Notes: generated by a model from the sequence alone, not told the origin. A stretch of 64,000 nt of DNA from Chryseobacterium mucoviscidosis (GCF_002177115.1 NZ_MVAG01000105.1:1-64000), one strand, 5' to 3'. Counted from the stretch's first letter, positions 18,243-27,540 are shown. Program-made: numbers and translations.

Positions 18243-18275
18243 AAGTCTCCGGAGTATTTCGGAGACTTTTATTTT
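18243..18275 (+). terminator. Terminator after prfA
   Basis: Stem AAGTCTCCG / CGGAGACTT (18243-18251 with 18260-18268), followed by TTTATTTTG. Confidence 0.88.
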
Positions 18276-18411
18276 GAGCTTAATTCATTGTTTAAATTAT
18301 GTGATGTTTAAATATTTTTAAATCAATTGATTATGTTGTTTTGTAAATGCTTGTTTAAAAATAATTTAGGAAAAAAAGGGTTTCATGGTATAATTAATGT
18401 ACTTTTACATC

Positions 18412-18437
18412 AACTCTTGATCATTCAGGAGTTTTTT
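18412..18437 (+). terminator. Terminator-like hairpin in the leader of the 18470 gene
   Basis: Stem AACTCTTGA / TCAGGAGTT (one G-T pair), TCAT loop, then TTTTTTTAT, ending 33 nt before the next start codon. No gene ends here, so it either stops a short leader transcript (a TACTTTTA element lies at 18400-18407) or is a relic. Confidence 0.6.
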
Positions 18438-18469
18438 TATACACTAAAATTGAAAAATGTACCGTACTT

Positions 18470-19135
18470 ATGAAAAAACTTCACATTGCCTTTCTGGCAA
18501 TACTTCTCTTTTGCTTTCAAAGCTTAAAATCCCAAAATATTCTAAAGCCTGAAAGTGTTTTTAATCTTTACTTTAATTCTTTCGTTAAATATGATGATGA
18601 ATCTGTAAAAGAACTCAACAGTTATCTTATTAATTTTCTGGGAAAAGAAAGTACCCACAAAATGAAACTTAAAGACACCTACAACGAAAAGATTGATGAT
18701 TATACCCAACTTTTTCTTTCCGGTCTTCCTGTAAATGTGGCATCTGCGTGCTCTGTTGAAGTTAAAAATTATTTCAGCGCTTTAATGCAGAATTTTGCCG
18801 ATACGAAATACAGGATAAAAGAAATTAAAACCGTAAATGATGAAAGATTTAAAGGAAACGGATTCTCTGAAGTTACATACGAAGCAAGTTTTAAAGTGCC
18901 TTCTCATAATCTGATGCTTAATATGGGAGATATTAAAAAAATAGGTGCAGGAGAAATGAAGAAATACCTTATTGATGTTACCAATCAGTTAAAAAAAGCA
19001 GACAAAATCGTTTCCACAGAACAGAAATTCAACCTTTATCAGATTAAGGTTGATGACGCCATTTACTACTGGAACGGAGGTCCACAGGAATTAAACTGGA
19101 AGCTAAATGAATTTTATCTGAGAAATTTCAATTAA
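18470..19135 (+). CDS. Secreted protein of unknown function
   Basis: 221 residues with a signal peptide ending near SLKSQ (residue 22), then a soluble mostly helical part. No motif or family recognised. A single cysteine in CSVEVKNYF. Has its own terminator (19141-19170) and sits alone, preceded by a terminator-like hairpin in its leader. Confidence 0.7.
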   Translation: MKKLHIAFLAILLFCFQSLKSQNILKPESVFNLYFNSFVKYDDESVKELNSYLINFLGKESTHKMKLKDTYNEKIDDYTQLFLSGLPVNVASACSVEVKNYFSALMQNFADTKYRIKEIKTVNDERFKGNGFSEVTYEASFKVPSHNLMLNMGDIKKIGAGEMKKYLIDVTNQLKKADKIVSTEQKFNLYQIKVDDAIYYWNGGPQELNWKLNEFYLRNFN

Positions 19136-19140
19136 AAATT

Positions 19141-19170
19141 AAGGCTGTTTTAGGACAGCTTTTTTTATTT
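19141..19170 (+). terminator. Terminator after the 18470 gene
   Basis: Short stem GCTGT / ACAGC around TTTAGG, followed by eight T. Confidence 0.7.
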
Positions 19171-19206
19171 AAAACAGATTCCTTATTTTTGGGGAAATAG
19201 CTTAAT

Positions 19207-21315
19207 ATGAAAATCACACCCATTTTATTAACAGCCGGAGTTCTTTTTTCGGCAACATTTTATTCACAAAAAATGAATTATCCAAAAGCAGTTAAAGGAA
19301 CACAAACCGATACCTATTTCGGAACTGCCGTTGCAGATCCGTACCGGGATTTGGAGAATGATTCTGAAGCCACCAGAAAGTGGGTAGATGATGAGGTAAA
19401 ACACAGTCAGGATTATCTTTCTAAAATTCCTTTCAGAGACGAAATCAAGAATCAGTTAAGAGACATCTGGAATTATGAAAAAATTTCGGCACCTTTCAAA
19501 GAAGGAGAATATACCTATTATTATAAAAATGACGGATTGCAGGCGCAGTCTGTATTGTACAGAACGAACAATAAAACAAAGGCAACGGAAGTTTTTCTGG
19601 ATCCCAATAAATTTTCGGAAAAAGGAACCACTTCACTTTCCCAGCTTTCTTTCAATAAAAAAGGAAATCTGGCTGCCTATTCCATTTCTGAAGGAGGAAG
19701 CGACTGGAACAAAATCATCATTATCGATGCAATTACAAAAAAACAGATTGATGAAACTTTGGTTGATGTAAAATTCAGCGGAATTTCATGGCAGGGTGAT
19801 GAAGGTTTCTATTATTCCAGTTACGACAAACCAAAAGAAGGAACCGTACTTTCCGGAATGACAGACAAGCACAAAGTGTATTTTCATAAACTGGGAACTA
19901 AACAATCCGATGATCAGTTGATTTTTGGCGGAGAAAAAACACCAAGAAGATATTTAGGAGCGGGAGTTTCCGAAGATCAAAGATATCTGATTATTTCCGC
20001 AGCCAATGCAACCAACGGAAATGAACTGTATATTAAAGATCTGAAAAATGGCGGCGATTTTGTTCAGATTAATAAAGGTTTTGATATCAATGTAAGCATT
20101 GTTGATACGCAGGGCGATGATCTTTATATTTTTACGGATAAAGATGCTCCGAATATGCGTCTGGTAAAAACTTCCATCAAAAATCCGGCTCCCGAAACAT
20201 GGAAAGATGTTATTCCTCAGACCGAAAATGTTTTAGGAATTACAACAGGAGGAGGATATTTCTTCGCAACTTACATGATTGATGCCATTGATCAGGTAAA
20301 ACAATATGACAGAACCGGAAAACTGATCCGTGAAATTTCCCTTCCCGGAAAAGGGAACGTTTCCGGATTCGGAGGCAAGGAAACTGAAAAAGAACTGTAC
20401 TTCTCTTTTACGAATTACATCACTCCCGGAACAACGTATAAATTTAACGCAGATTCAGGGAAATCGGAAGTGTATCAGAAGCCAAAAGTGAAATTCAATC
20501 CCGAAGATTATATTTCTGAACAGGTTTTCTACACTTCAAAAGACGGAACTAAAATTCCGATGATGATTAATTATAAGAAAGGAACAAAGCTGAATGGTAA
20601 AAATCCTACGATTCTTTATTCTTACGGAGGATTCAACATCAGTTTACAGCCTGCCTTTTCTGTGGTAAATGCGATCTGGATGGAAAATGGCGGAATCTAT
20701 GCCGTTCCAAACATTCGTGGTGGCGGAGAATATGGTAAAAAATGGCATGATGCAGGAACGAAGATGCAGAAGAAAAATGTTTTTGAAGATTTCATCGCAG
20801 CAGGAGAATATTTACAGAGCAAAGGCTATACTTCCAAACAGTTCATGGCGCTTTCAGGAAGATCAAACGGTGGTTTGCTGGTAGGAGCTACGATGACGAT
20901 GCGTCCGGATTTAGCCAAAGTTGCCTTTCCGGGAGTGGGAGTTTTGGATATGTTGAGATATAATAAATTTACCGCAGGAGCAGGCTGGTCTTACGATTAC
21001 GGAACTGCGGAAGACAACAAAGAAATGTTTGACTATTTAAAATCTTATTCTCCGGTTCATAATGTAAAAGCAGGAACGTGTTATCCTTCAACCATGATTA
21101 TCACCAGTGATCACGACGACAGAGTAGTTCCGGCGCATTCTTTTAAATTTGGTGCAGAATTACAGGAAAAACAGGCTTGTAACAACCCGATTTTACTAAG
21201 AATTGAGAAAAACGCAGGTCACGGAGCCGGAAGATCTACAGAACAGGTAATCGGAGAAAATGCAGATCTGATTTCTTTTGCGCTGTATGAAATGGGGGTT
21301 AAGAAATTACAATAG
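19207..21315 (+). CDS. Prolyl oligopeptidase (family S9A), exported
   Basis: 702 residues. Signal peptide (ending around FYSQ, residue 22), an N-terminal seven-bladed propeller (about 80-430) and a C-terminal alpha/beta-hydrolase domain. Catalytic triad visible: Ser553 in GRSNGGLL, Asp in DHDDRVVP (637 or 638) and His672 in NAGHGAGR. Cuts short peptides after proline, here in the periplasm or outside. A TATTTTTG element (19184-19191) lies 15 nt before the start; a terminator follows. Confidence 0.95.
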   Translation: MKITPILLTAGVLFSATFYSQKMNYPKAVKGTQTDTYFGTAVADPYRDLENDSEATRKWVDDEVKHSQDYLSKIPFRDEIKNQLRDIWNYEKISAPFKEGEYTYYYKNDGLQAQSVLYRTNNKTKATEVFLDPNKFSEKGTTSLSQLSFNKKGNLAAYSISEGGSDWNKIIIIDAITKKQIDETLVDVKFSGISWQGDEGFYYSSYDKPKEGTVLSGMTDKHKVYFHKLGTKQSDDQLIFGGEKTPRRYLGAGVSEDQRYLIISAANATNGNELYIKDLKNGGDFVQINKGFDINVSIVDTQGDDLYIFTDKDAPNMRLVKTSIKNPAPETWKDVIPQTENVLGITTGGGYFFATYMIDAIDQVKQYDRTGKLIREISLPGKGNVSGFGGKETEKELYFSFTNYITPGTTYKFNADSGKSEVYQKPKVKFNPEDYISEQVFYTSKDGTKIPMMINYKKGTKLNGKNPTILYSYGGFNISLQPAFSVVNAIWMENGGIYAVPNIRGGGEYGKKWHDAGTKMQKKNVFEDFIAAGEYLQSKGYTSKQFMALSGRSNGGLLVGATMTMRPDLAKVAFPGVGVLDMLRYNKFTAGAGWSYDYGTAEDNKEMFDYLKSYSPVHNVKAGTCYPSTMIITSDHDDRVVPAHSFKFGAELQEKQACNNPILLRIEKNAGHGAGRSTEQVIGENADLISFALYEMGVKKLQ

Positions 21316-21332
21316 ATCTGTTTAAAAAATGT

Positions 21333-21368
21333 AAATCCGGTCAGAGTAATTCTAACCGGATTTTTATA
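21333..21368. terminator. Bidirectional terminator
   Basis: Stem AAATCCGGT / ACCGGATTT (21333-21341 with 21355-21363), then TTTTATATA. Between convergent genes. Confidence 0.88.
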
Positions 21369-21381
21369 TATATGAAATAAC

Positions 21382-22170
21382 TTAGTTCTTAGTAAACTTA
21401 GAGCTCAGATTTCCTATTTTATAAATATAAATTCCCTTTGGAAGACTTTCTACATCAACTGAAATTTTACTATCAGATGTTAGGAAAGATTGGTTAACAA
21501 CAAGTTTTCCTGTTGTATCGAAAACTTGTACTTTATGAGCCCCATTTTCAGGATTTGTAATGTTTAAGATTTTACTTGTTGGAATTGGGAAAGCGGATAA
21601 TTTTGCTTCTGTTTGAATTTCTTTTGCTGCCAATACCGATGTTGACAAAGAGTAAATATCTGTCTGAGGTGTTGATTCATTGTTACTATTAAAAATATCA
21701 CTATACACAATTAATTTATTTATATTGTTTACAGAATCATGGAAAATTTCGAAATTTTCAGCATAGCTTTTAGATGAAGGATTTGGATGAAAATCCTGAA
21801 TCAAATTTCCATCTTCGTCTATTAAAAGAAGCTTGATTGCATAAGTATTCGTATAATTGTAAACTCCTACTAAAAATTCAAATTTATTATCCGTATTGAA
21901 AATATTTTTTGAAATGAGAAAAGAAGAATTATCTGCAGCAAAAAGCAGTCTATCATAATTTGCTGGCATTGGAACATTTACTGTTTTGTAAAGTGTATAA
22001 TTTGAAGTGTAAATTTTAAGCTTATTATTTGTAGTTCTTGAAATATAATAGGTTTCAGTTGGGGTAGAGTACTTTAATGTGTGTTCGTTAGTAAATGTAT
22101 GTTCAAGTGTAAGTTGTCCAAAAGCGAAACATGCAACAAATAATGCCGCCGAAAGTAATAATTTTTTCAT
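21382..22170 (-). CDS. Secreted protein with T9SS type A sorting domain
   Basis: 262 residues. Signal peptide (MKKLLLSAALFVACFAFGQ), a beta-rich central part of about 170 residues with no motif I recognise, and a C-terminal T9SS sorting domain (about 190-262: AFPIPTSKILNI, VQVFDTTGKLV, LPKGIYIYKI). It should be exported by the type IX system and either released or anchored at the surface. The short body with its sorting domain suggests a small surface or secreted protein; function unknown. Confidence 0.8.
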   Translation of the reverse strand: MKKLLLSAALFVACFAFGQLTLEHTFTNEHTLKYSTPTETYYISRTTNNKLKIYTSNYTLYKTVNVPMPANYDRLLFAADNSSFLISKNIFNTDNKFEFLVGVYNYTNTYAIKLLLIDEDGNLIQDFHPNPSSKSYAENFEIFHDSVNNINKLIVYSDIFNSNNESTPQTDIYSLSTSVLAAKEIQTEAKLSAFPIPTSKILNITNPENGAHKVQVFDTTGKLVVNQSFLTSDSKISVDVESLPKGIYIYKIGNLSSKFTKN

Positions 22171-22331
22171 TGAGTCTATCGTTTAAAAGTTTAATTATTT
22201 AAGCTGACAAAATTAGTGAAATTATAATTAAATAAAGGAAACTGGCTTGTTGATAAGTAATAGAATGTTAATTTAAGATAATTTATTCCCTCAAAAATGT
22301 GTAATTTTAGCCATCTATTAAATCTGAAATT

Positions 22332-24449
22332 ATGAGAAGGGCAGTTCAGAATAAAACTCCTCAATTCACTATTACCGAAAAGAAAACAGAGGTCTATCCT
22401 TTTGAGAAAGACGGCTTACAGTTAAAATCTTCTTATACGGCAGAAGACGTTAAAAATCAGGAATTAACGCAGACTTCTCCGGGAATTGCTCCTTATTTAA
22501 GAGGTCCGTATTCCACAATGTATGTTCAGAAGCCATGGACGATCCGTCAGTATGCGGGTTTTTCCACAGCAGAAGAATCCAATGCTTTTTACAGAAGAAA
22601 TCTGGCGGCGGGACAAAAAGGTCTTTCCGTTGCCTTCGATCTGGCGACACACAGAGGATATGATTCCGATCACGCGAGAGTTGTGGGCGATGTTGGAAAA
22701 GCGGGAGTAGCGATTGATTCTGTGGAGGATATGAAGATTTTATTCAATGAAATCCCTTTGGATCAGATTTCAGTTTCCATGACGATGAACGGAGCCGTTC
22801 TGCCGATTCTTTCCTTCTATATTGTGGCGGCAGAAGAGCAGGGCGTTTCTCAGGATTTGCTTTCAGGAACCATCCAGAATGATATTTTGAAGGAATTCAT
22901 GGTGAGAAATACCTACATTTATCCACCTGCACCTTCCATGAAGATCATTGCAGATATTTTCGAATATACTTCTCAGAATATTCCGAAATTCAATTCCATC
23001 TCAATTTCCGGTTATCATATGCAGGAAGCAGGAGCCACTCCTGTTCTGGAAATGGCTTATACACTTGCAGATGGTTTAGAATACGTAAGAACAGGAATAA
23101 AAGCAGGAATGAATGTCGATGATTTTGCACCGAGACTCTCATTTTTTTGGGCAATCGGGATGAATCACTTCATGGAAATTGCAAAGATGAGAGCGGCAAG
23201 ATATATCTGGGCTGAATTATTAAAGCAGTTTAACCCTCAGAATCCAAAATCTTTAGCTTTAAGAACCCACTCACAGACTTCAGGATGGTCTTTAACGGAA
23301 CAGGAGCCTTTCAATAATATTACCAGAACCGCGATTGAAGCATTATCTTCAGCGTTGGGCGGAACGCAGTCTCTTCATACCAATGCTTTGGATGAAGCCA
23401 TTGCACTTCCTACAGATTATTCAGCGAAAATTGCAAGAAATACACAGATTATTCTTCAGCAGGAAAGCGGAATCTGCGATGTCGTAGATCCGATGGGCGG
23501 AAGCAATCTGGTTGAATCTTTAACGCAGCAAATGATTGAAGAAGCGATGAAATACATCGATGAGGTAGAGCAGGAAGGCGGAATGACAAAAGCCATTGAA
23601 GCCGGAATTCCAAAGATGAGGATTGAAGAAGCGGCAGCGAGAAAACAGGCAAAAATTGACAGTGGTGAAGAATTTATCATCGGGGTTAATTCTTTCAGAT
23701 CAGAATTAAAGCAGGATGCCATTGAAATTTTAGACATCGATAACACGGAAGTCCGCAGAAAGCAGATCGAAAGATTAAATAAAATAAAGGCAGAAAGAAA
23801 TTCTGAGGCGGTGAATGAGATTTTAAATGAGATCCGTGAAAGTGCCAAATCTGGAAAAGGAAATCTTTTAGCCTTATGTATTGAAGCCGCAAGAAGAAGA
23901 GTAACGCTGGGCGAAATGAGCGATGCGATGGAAGAAAGCTTCGGAAGATACAAAGCCAACATCAGAACAATTTCAGGAGTTTATGCCATGAACGCAGGGA
24001 AAAACGAATATTTTGAAAAAGCCTTACACCTTACTCAGAAATTTGAGGAAGAAGAAGGACGCCGTCCACGATTAATGGTTGCCAAAATGGGACAGGACGG
24101 TCACGACAGAGGAGCAAAAGTAGTCGCAACCGCATTTGCAGATATGGGATTTGACGTGGATGTGGCACCATTATTCCAGACTCCGGAAGAAGTGGCAAAA
24201 CAGGCAGTGGAAAATGATATTCACATTTTAGGAGTTTCTTCTTTGGCGGCAGGTCATAAAACTTTGGTTCCACAGGTTGTTGAGGAGCTTAAAAAACTCG
24301 GAGCAGACGATATTACTATCGTTGTAGGAGGCGTAATTCCGCAGCAGGATTATGAATTTCTGTATGCGAACGGAGCCGATTTCATTTTTGGTCCGGGAAC
24401 CAACCTTCCGAAGTGTGCAGTAGATATTCTGGATAAATTTTTAAATTAA
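22332..24449 (+). CDS. scpA: Methylmalonyl-CoA mutase, B12-dependent
   Basis: 705 residues; interconverts (R)-methylmalonyl-CoA and succinyl-CoA by a radical mechanism. N-terminal substrate barrel with RGPYSTMY and [12 protein letters not shown] (substrate-contact tyrosine and histidine), and a C-terminal B12 domain with the DxHxxG signature D589-G-H591-D-R-G594, whose histidine binds cobalt. Complete catalytic chain. The small non-catalytic subunit gene often placed before it is absent here; the spacer upstream is only 161 bases and gene-free. Its GTPase chaperone MeaB is encoded at 36817, 12 kb away. Confidence 0.95.
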   Translation: MRRAVQNKTPQFTITEKKTEVYPFEKDGLQLKSSYTAEDVKNQELTQTSPGIAPYLRGPYSTMYVQKPWTIRQYAGFSTAEESNAFYRRNLAAGQKGLSVAFDLATHRGYDSDHARVVGDVGKAGVAIDSVEDMKILFNEIPLDQISVSMTMNGAVLPILSFYIVAAEEQGVSQDLLSGTIQNDILKEFMVRNTYIYPPAPSMKIIADIFEYTSQNIPKFNSISISGYHMQEAGATPVLEMAYTLADGLEYVRTGIKAGMNVDDFAPRLSFFWAIGMNHFMEIAKMRAARYIWAELLKQFNPQNPKSLALRTHSQTSGWSLTEQEPFNNITRTAIEALSSALGGTQSLHTNALDEAIALPTDYSAKIARNTQIILQQESGICDVVDPMGGSNLVESLTQQMIEEAMKYIDEVEQEGGMTKAIEAGIPKMRIEEAAARKQAKIDSGEEFIIGVNSFRSELKQDAIEILDIDNTEVRRKQIERLNKIKAERNSEAVNEILNEIRESAKSGKGNLLALCIEAARRRVTLGEMSDAMEESFGRYKANIRTISGVYAMNAGKNEYFEKALHLTQKFEEEEGRRPRLMVAKMGQDGHDRGAKVVATAFADMGFDVDVAPLFQTPEEVAKQAVENDIHILGVSSLAAGHKTLVPQVVEELKKLGADDITIVVGGVIPQQDYEFLYANGADFIFGPGTNLPKCAVDILDKFLN

Positions 24450-24517
24450 ATTAACCTTTTCACCAGATAAGTTGCACAGCTTTTGTACTGTACTCCATAA
24501 TCAAAAAACAAAATATT

Positions 24518-25018
24518 ATGGCTTATACAGTAGTTTCGGTATTTCCTGTAACGGTAGATACAGAAGAAATTAAAAAAGATTTAAAAGAAAACGGCTTTGA
24601 TGAATCAAATATCATTATTTCCAGATCAAACCTCGAAAGCGGACTGTCTACCGACAATTATCAGGAAGATGAGCAGACGAAAGGATTTTTTGAATATACC
24701 TTTGCGCATGACAATGATATGCTTGATGCTTACAGAAAACACAGCATCGGAAAAAATAATGTTATCGTTTATGCCGATAATCTGGAACAGGCAGTTTCTG
24801 CCAATTCAATCCTGAATAAAAACGGAGCTTTGCAAGTATACAGAAAACCTGCGGAAGAAAAAACAGATATTCCTGAAGGAATGACCGAAGAAGAGTATAA
24901 CGGAATTATAGCAAAAGCAAGGCACAATATTTACTTCTTAGGATCAGAAAGAGTTTACCATTCCAATATCATCAAAGGAATGGACGATCCGATGGATGAT
25001 CTGGGATCTAAAGATTAA
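24518..25018 (+). CDS. Conserved hypothetical cytoplasmic protein
   Basis: 166 residues, no signal peptide or membrane span, acidic. The first 75 residues look like an alpha/beta fold for holding a small ligand or partner (VVSVFPV, then FEYTFAHDNDM), and there is a MTEEEYNGIIAKARHNIYF segment after a proline-rich link. It vaguely resembles small stress-protein domains but I cannot assign a family. Own terminator at 25040-25075. Confidence 0.65.
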   Translation: MAYTVVSVFPVTVDTEEIKKDLKENGFDESNIIISRSNLESGLSTDNYQEDEQTKGFFEYTFAHDNDMLDAYRKHSIGKNNVIVYADNLEQAVSANSILNKNGALQVYRKPAEEKTDIPEGMTEEEYNGIIAKARHNIYFLGSERVYHSNIIKGMDDPMDDLGSKD

Positions 25019-25039
25019 GAGCTGAAAAATACGATAAAT

Positions 25040-25075
25040 AAATAGGCTGCTTCACAAATGAGGCAGCCTATTTTG
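25040..25075. terminator. Bidirectional terminator
   Basis: Stem AAATAGGCTGC / GCAGCCTATTT (25040-25050 with 25063-25073), 11 bp perfect, T-rich on the right. Between convergent genes. Confidence 0.9.
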
Positions 25076-25100
25076 CTAAATATTATATGAAAAAAAACAA

Positions 25101-26051
25101 TTAGGGTAGCAAAACCTTATCAATTGCATGGATAATTCCGTTGCTGCATTGTACGTCGGTTACAATAATATTAGAAACTCTGTTGTTGTTATCTGTAATC
25201 TTAGCACCGCCCGTTGTGGTAATCTTAAAACTTCCACCCTGGAAAGTAGGAACCATCATATTGTTTGTGAGATTATTAGATCCTACATTGGCTCCGGTAA
25301 CGACGTGATATTTCAAAGTATTTTCCAAAGTCGTTTTTGGAATCGCTGCAAGATTAGCCGCTCCGATTTCTGTTAGCAAAGAAGAAAATGCTGTGTTGGT
25401 AGGTGCAAAAACCGTAAACGGAGAATTGGCAGTTCCGCTTAAAATTCCAACAAAATTCGGCATATCACTTCTTGTAAGAGCAGAAACCAAAGACGTAAAC
25501 TGAGGATTTGCCGTTGCATGAGTAACAATAGTTGGCAAACCGATTACCGCATCTACTTTGTGGATCACTCCGTTGTTGGCATCAATATCTGTGGCAACAA
25601 CATTCGATACCCCATTAATTTTTACACCGCCATTCGTATTGATAAACATACTGATCGGTCTTGTGGAAGAAGCAGATCCCATAGCAAGAGTAGAAACATA
25701 GCCGGTAGAAATTGCTGCAGCTTTTACTTCAGAATTCAGAACGTGATTCATCAGCAGAGTTTTCAGAGCATCTGTAGGAACATCATTAAGACTTGCATAT
25801 CCGTTTGCTTGCAAAAAAGTTGCAAAAGCGGCATTTGTTGGGGCGAATAGTGTAAAAGTTCCGCTTTGGTTTAGAGTAGCAGAAAGACCTGCTTTGTCAA
25901 TGGCAGCTTTTAAACTGCTTAAGTTACTGTCTGAAGAAACCAGTTCATAAGTTGTTTTCTCAGTCATCATGTTGTCGTCATTGTCATCGCAGGAGATAAT
26001 ACTAAGCATAGCAACTCCTGAAAAGAGTAGAGGTTTAATGAAATTTCTCAT
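25101..26051 (-). CDS. Fasciclin (FAS1) domain lipoprotein
   Basis: 316 residues from the ATG at 26051; the longer frame to 26087 would put extra residues before the signal. Lipobox LSIISC (Cys21) followed by DDNDDN, an acidic stretch often seen in surface-directed lipoproteins of this phylum. Two FAS1 domains follow (about 40-175 and 180-314), each with FTLFAPTN/FTVFAPTN and the IHKVDAVIGLP/IHAIDKVLLP ending. Likely an adhesive envelope protein; no partner gene is adjacent. Confidence 0.9.
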   Translation of the reverse strand: MRNFIKPLLFSGVAMLSIISCDDNDDNMMTEKTTYELVSSDSNLSSLKAAIDKAGLSATLNQSGTFTLFAPTNAAFATFLQANGYASLNDVPTDALKTLLMNHVLNSEVKAAAISTGYVSTLAMGSASSTRPISMFINTNGGVKINGVSNVVATDIDANNGVIHKVDAVIGLPTIVTHATANPQFTSLVSALTRSDMPNFVGILSGTANSPFTVFAPTNTAFSSLLTEIGAANLAAIPKTTLENTLKYHVVTGANVGSNNLTNNMMVPTFQGGSFKITTTGGAKITDNNNRVSNIIVTDVQCSNGIIHAIDKVLLP

Positions 26052-26230
26052 AATATTATTTGTTAAGATGTAAAATCTTATAGGCAAATATTATACCTTT
26101 TTATTTATTTTAGTAAAATAAATTTACTTTTTTATCAGTTTATCTTTTAGATCATAAAAAGAGATAGGTGAAAAAAGGAGTTTCGATTAAAAAAGAATTA
26201 CAGATTTAATAAAAAAACTAAAAAATAATT

Positions 26231-26258
26231 TTGATATTCAGAAAAATGTATATATTTG
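26231..26258 (+). promoter_or_regulatory. Strong promoter of an orphan leader transcript
   Basis: TTG (26231-26233, in TTTTG), 17 nt, TATATTTG (26251-26258). A full match to the flavobacterial consensus with no annotated gene behind it; it drives the 26265-26431 unit. Confidence 0.8.
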
Positions 26259-26298
26259 CAATGTAAAAAAAGTTTAACCATTTAAAAACAACGAAGCA

Positions 26299-26376
26299 AT
26301 GTTCATATCCAATCAGCTTTCAACAGTAGGATTGCCTTTTGCAAAGGCGAGGCTTCGTGGTTTGGTACACTCTTAG
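26299..26376 (+). CDS. Putative 25-residue leader peptide
   Basis: ATG at 26299, stop TAG at 26374. It begins MFISNQLSTVGLPFAKARL and ends RGLVHS. It is not rich in any one amino acid, so a classic amino-acid attenuator is not obvious. Supported by position only: just downstream of a consensus promoter and just upstream of a strong terminator, with RNA pairing around its start. Translation is unproven. Confidence 0.4.
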   Translation: MFISNQLSTVGLPFAKARLRGLVHS

Positions 26377-26398
26377 AATAACAGTACAATGAAATATC

Positions 26399-26431
26399 AA
26401 AACCCGAAGTCGTAGAGATTTCGGGTTTTTT
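26399..26431 (+). terminator. Terminator of the orphan leader unit
   Basis: Stem AAAACCCGAA / TTCGGGTTTT (26399-26408 with 26420-26429), followed by T-rich sequence. Confidence 0.88.
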
Positions 26432-26532
26432 ATTGCGCAATATTTCAAACTTAAAACAGTTTCCCCGAAAATCTTTTTTTAGAAATTAGGATTTCTTTCG
26501 AATTAGCAGATAATTTCTTATTTGAAGCTATT

Positions 26533-26618
26533 TCCAGCTTTCCGCTGTATCTTTTTTGTTACGACCTGCGCTTCGCTCCGGTCGCCAAAAAAAAGGATGC
26601 CGCTGCAATCTGGGCTAG
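26533..26618. repeat. Palindromic intergenic element (family B), copy 1
   Basis: Left arm TCCAGCTTTCCGCTGTATC plus T-run, central inverted repeat CGACC...GGTCG (26562-26584), right arm A-run then GGATGCCGCTGCAATCTGGG. The outer arms are imperfect reverse complements. A second copy at 36584-36669 shares the arms but has an unrelated centre. No coding potential; looks like a REP- or MITE-type palindromic element. Confidence 0.7.
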
Positions 26619-26644
26619 AAAAATCCATTGAAGAAAACTCATAG

Positions 26645-26677
26645 AAACCTCATAGGTTTTTAAAACCTATGAGGTTT
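26645..26677. repeat. Near-perfect palindrome, possible terminator
   Basis: AAACCTCATAGGTTTT (26645-26660) and AAAACCTATGAGGTTT (26662-26677) are exact reverse complements of 16 bp with a single base between them. No U-tract follows, and no gene ends nearby, so it is more likely a dispersed palindrome than a terminator. The rest of the 715-base spacer (26052-26766) holds the leader unit and family B element. Confidence 0.7.
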
Positions 26678-26766
26678 AGATAAAGTCAGCCAATATTTTG
26701 CCTGACGAAATGTAATATGAAGTTTAGAAAATAAAATTTCTGAACCTCACTTCTAATGCTAAATTA

Positions 26767-27504
26767 ATGGAAAAAGATCATCTTCTGTATTCCCGAATAA
26801 GAAGTCTGAGAAGCAGAAAAAGAATTATAAGAAAAGATGTAGAAAAACAAATACTTAAAAAATATAAACGTCATAGAGAAGTCTGGAAATTAAGAAGGAA
26901 TATTCCGCTCATTCCGCTGGAAAAACCTTATCAGAAAGGATTTGTAAGATTCTTTGTTGTGAGAGATGATGTAAAACGTTCTAAAGACGGCGATTTTTTC
27001 GAAAATCTTTTAAAGAAAATCAATACGGAAATGTACTCCGACACCCGAAAATTTCTAAAAAAGAAAAGAAAATTCGGACGAAGAATTTACGTGGAAAAAG
27101 AACAGAAAACCGCAAACGTTCTTCCGTGGGAATGGAACAATCCGAAATTTGGTTTAACGGAACGCGAAAGACAATATTTTGTAAAAAGAGAATATTACGC
27201 TCATAACAAAAAACTGATTAAAGAATATTATGAATTCATCGAGCCGTGGAGATTCGTATTGAGAGTAAAACCGAATATCATTACCCACTATAAACCTTTA
27301 GATGAAGATTTGGAAAGAGAATATAATGCATTAGACTCCTATTTAAATCAGCACAAAGTAATAGGAATTATTCAAAAAACCATTTATGGGAAACCCAATA
27401 AATGGAGGGATAAATACAAAAGGAAAACTAACGTGAGAAAATATTTTAATTATAGGATCTCCGCAGAAGAGCTTGCAGAAATATTTACAGACGGAGAATT
27501 TTAA
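26767..27504 (+). CDS. Basic protein of unknown function, first gene of the RtcB-PrfH operon
   Basis: 245 residues, no signal peptide or membrane span. The first 50 residues are extremely basic (SLRSRKRIIRKDVEKQILKK) and basic patches recur to the end, so RNA or ribosome binding is plausible. Central features: KGFVRFFVVRDDVKR, VLPWEWNNPKFGLTERERQYF and LRVKPNIITHYKPLD. I recognise no family. 36 nt upstream of the next gene; same strand as six following genes with short spacers, up to the terminator at 31879. No convincing promoter is seen directly before it. Confidence 0.75.
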   Translation: MEKDHLLYSRIRSLRSRKRIIRKDVEKQILKKYKRHREVWKLRRNIPLIPLEKPYQKGFVRFFVVRDDVKRSKDGDFFENLLKKINTEMYSDTRKFLKKKRKFGRRIYVEKEQKTANVLPWEWNNPKFGLTERERQYFVKREYYAHNKKLIKEYYEFIEPWRFVLRVKPNIITHYKPLDEDLEREYNALDSYLNQHKVIGIIQKTIYGKPNKWRDKYKRKTNVRKYFNYRISAEELAEIFTDGEF

Positions 27505-27540
27505 TTTTTCAGATCAATCATTAAACAACAAAAAGTAAGC

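Larger units (their letters stand above)
26265..26431 (+). ncRNA. Orphan leader-like RNA: short ORF plus terminator
   Basis: Predicted transcript of about 165 nt from the promoter at 26231-26258 to the terminator at 26399-26431. It carries a 25-codon ORF and two possible structures: ACGAAGC (26291-26297) pairs with GCTTCGT (26352-26358), enclosing the start codon, and GCCTTT / AAAGGC forms a small hairpin (26334-26348) inside the ORF. The layout is that of a transcription attenuator or translated leader, yet the next gene starts 336 nt after the terminator. It may be a stand-alone small RNA or peptide unit. Boundaries are inferred. Confidence 0.55.

Noticed and set aside
23456..23962. 168-codon minus-strand frame opposite methylmalonyl-CoA mutase
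   Set aside because: Shadow of a well-supported gene; Ser/Ile/Leu-rich translation without motif.
26265..26431. Reading the orphan leader as an amino-acid attenuator of the RNA-repair operon
   Set aside because: The ORF is not rich in one amino acid and the first operon gene starts 336 nt after the terminator with repeat elements between; kept only as an unexplained unit.
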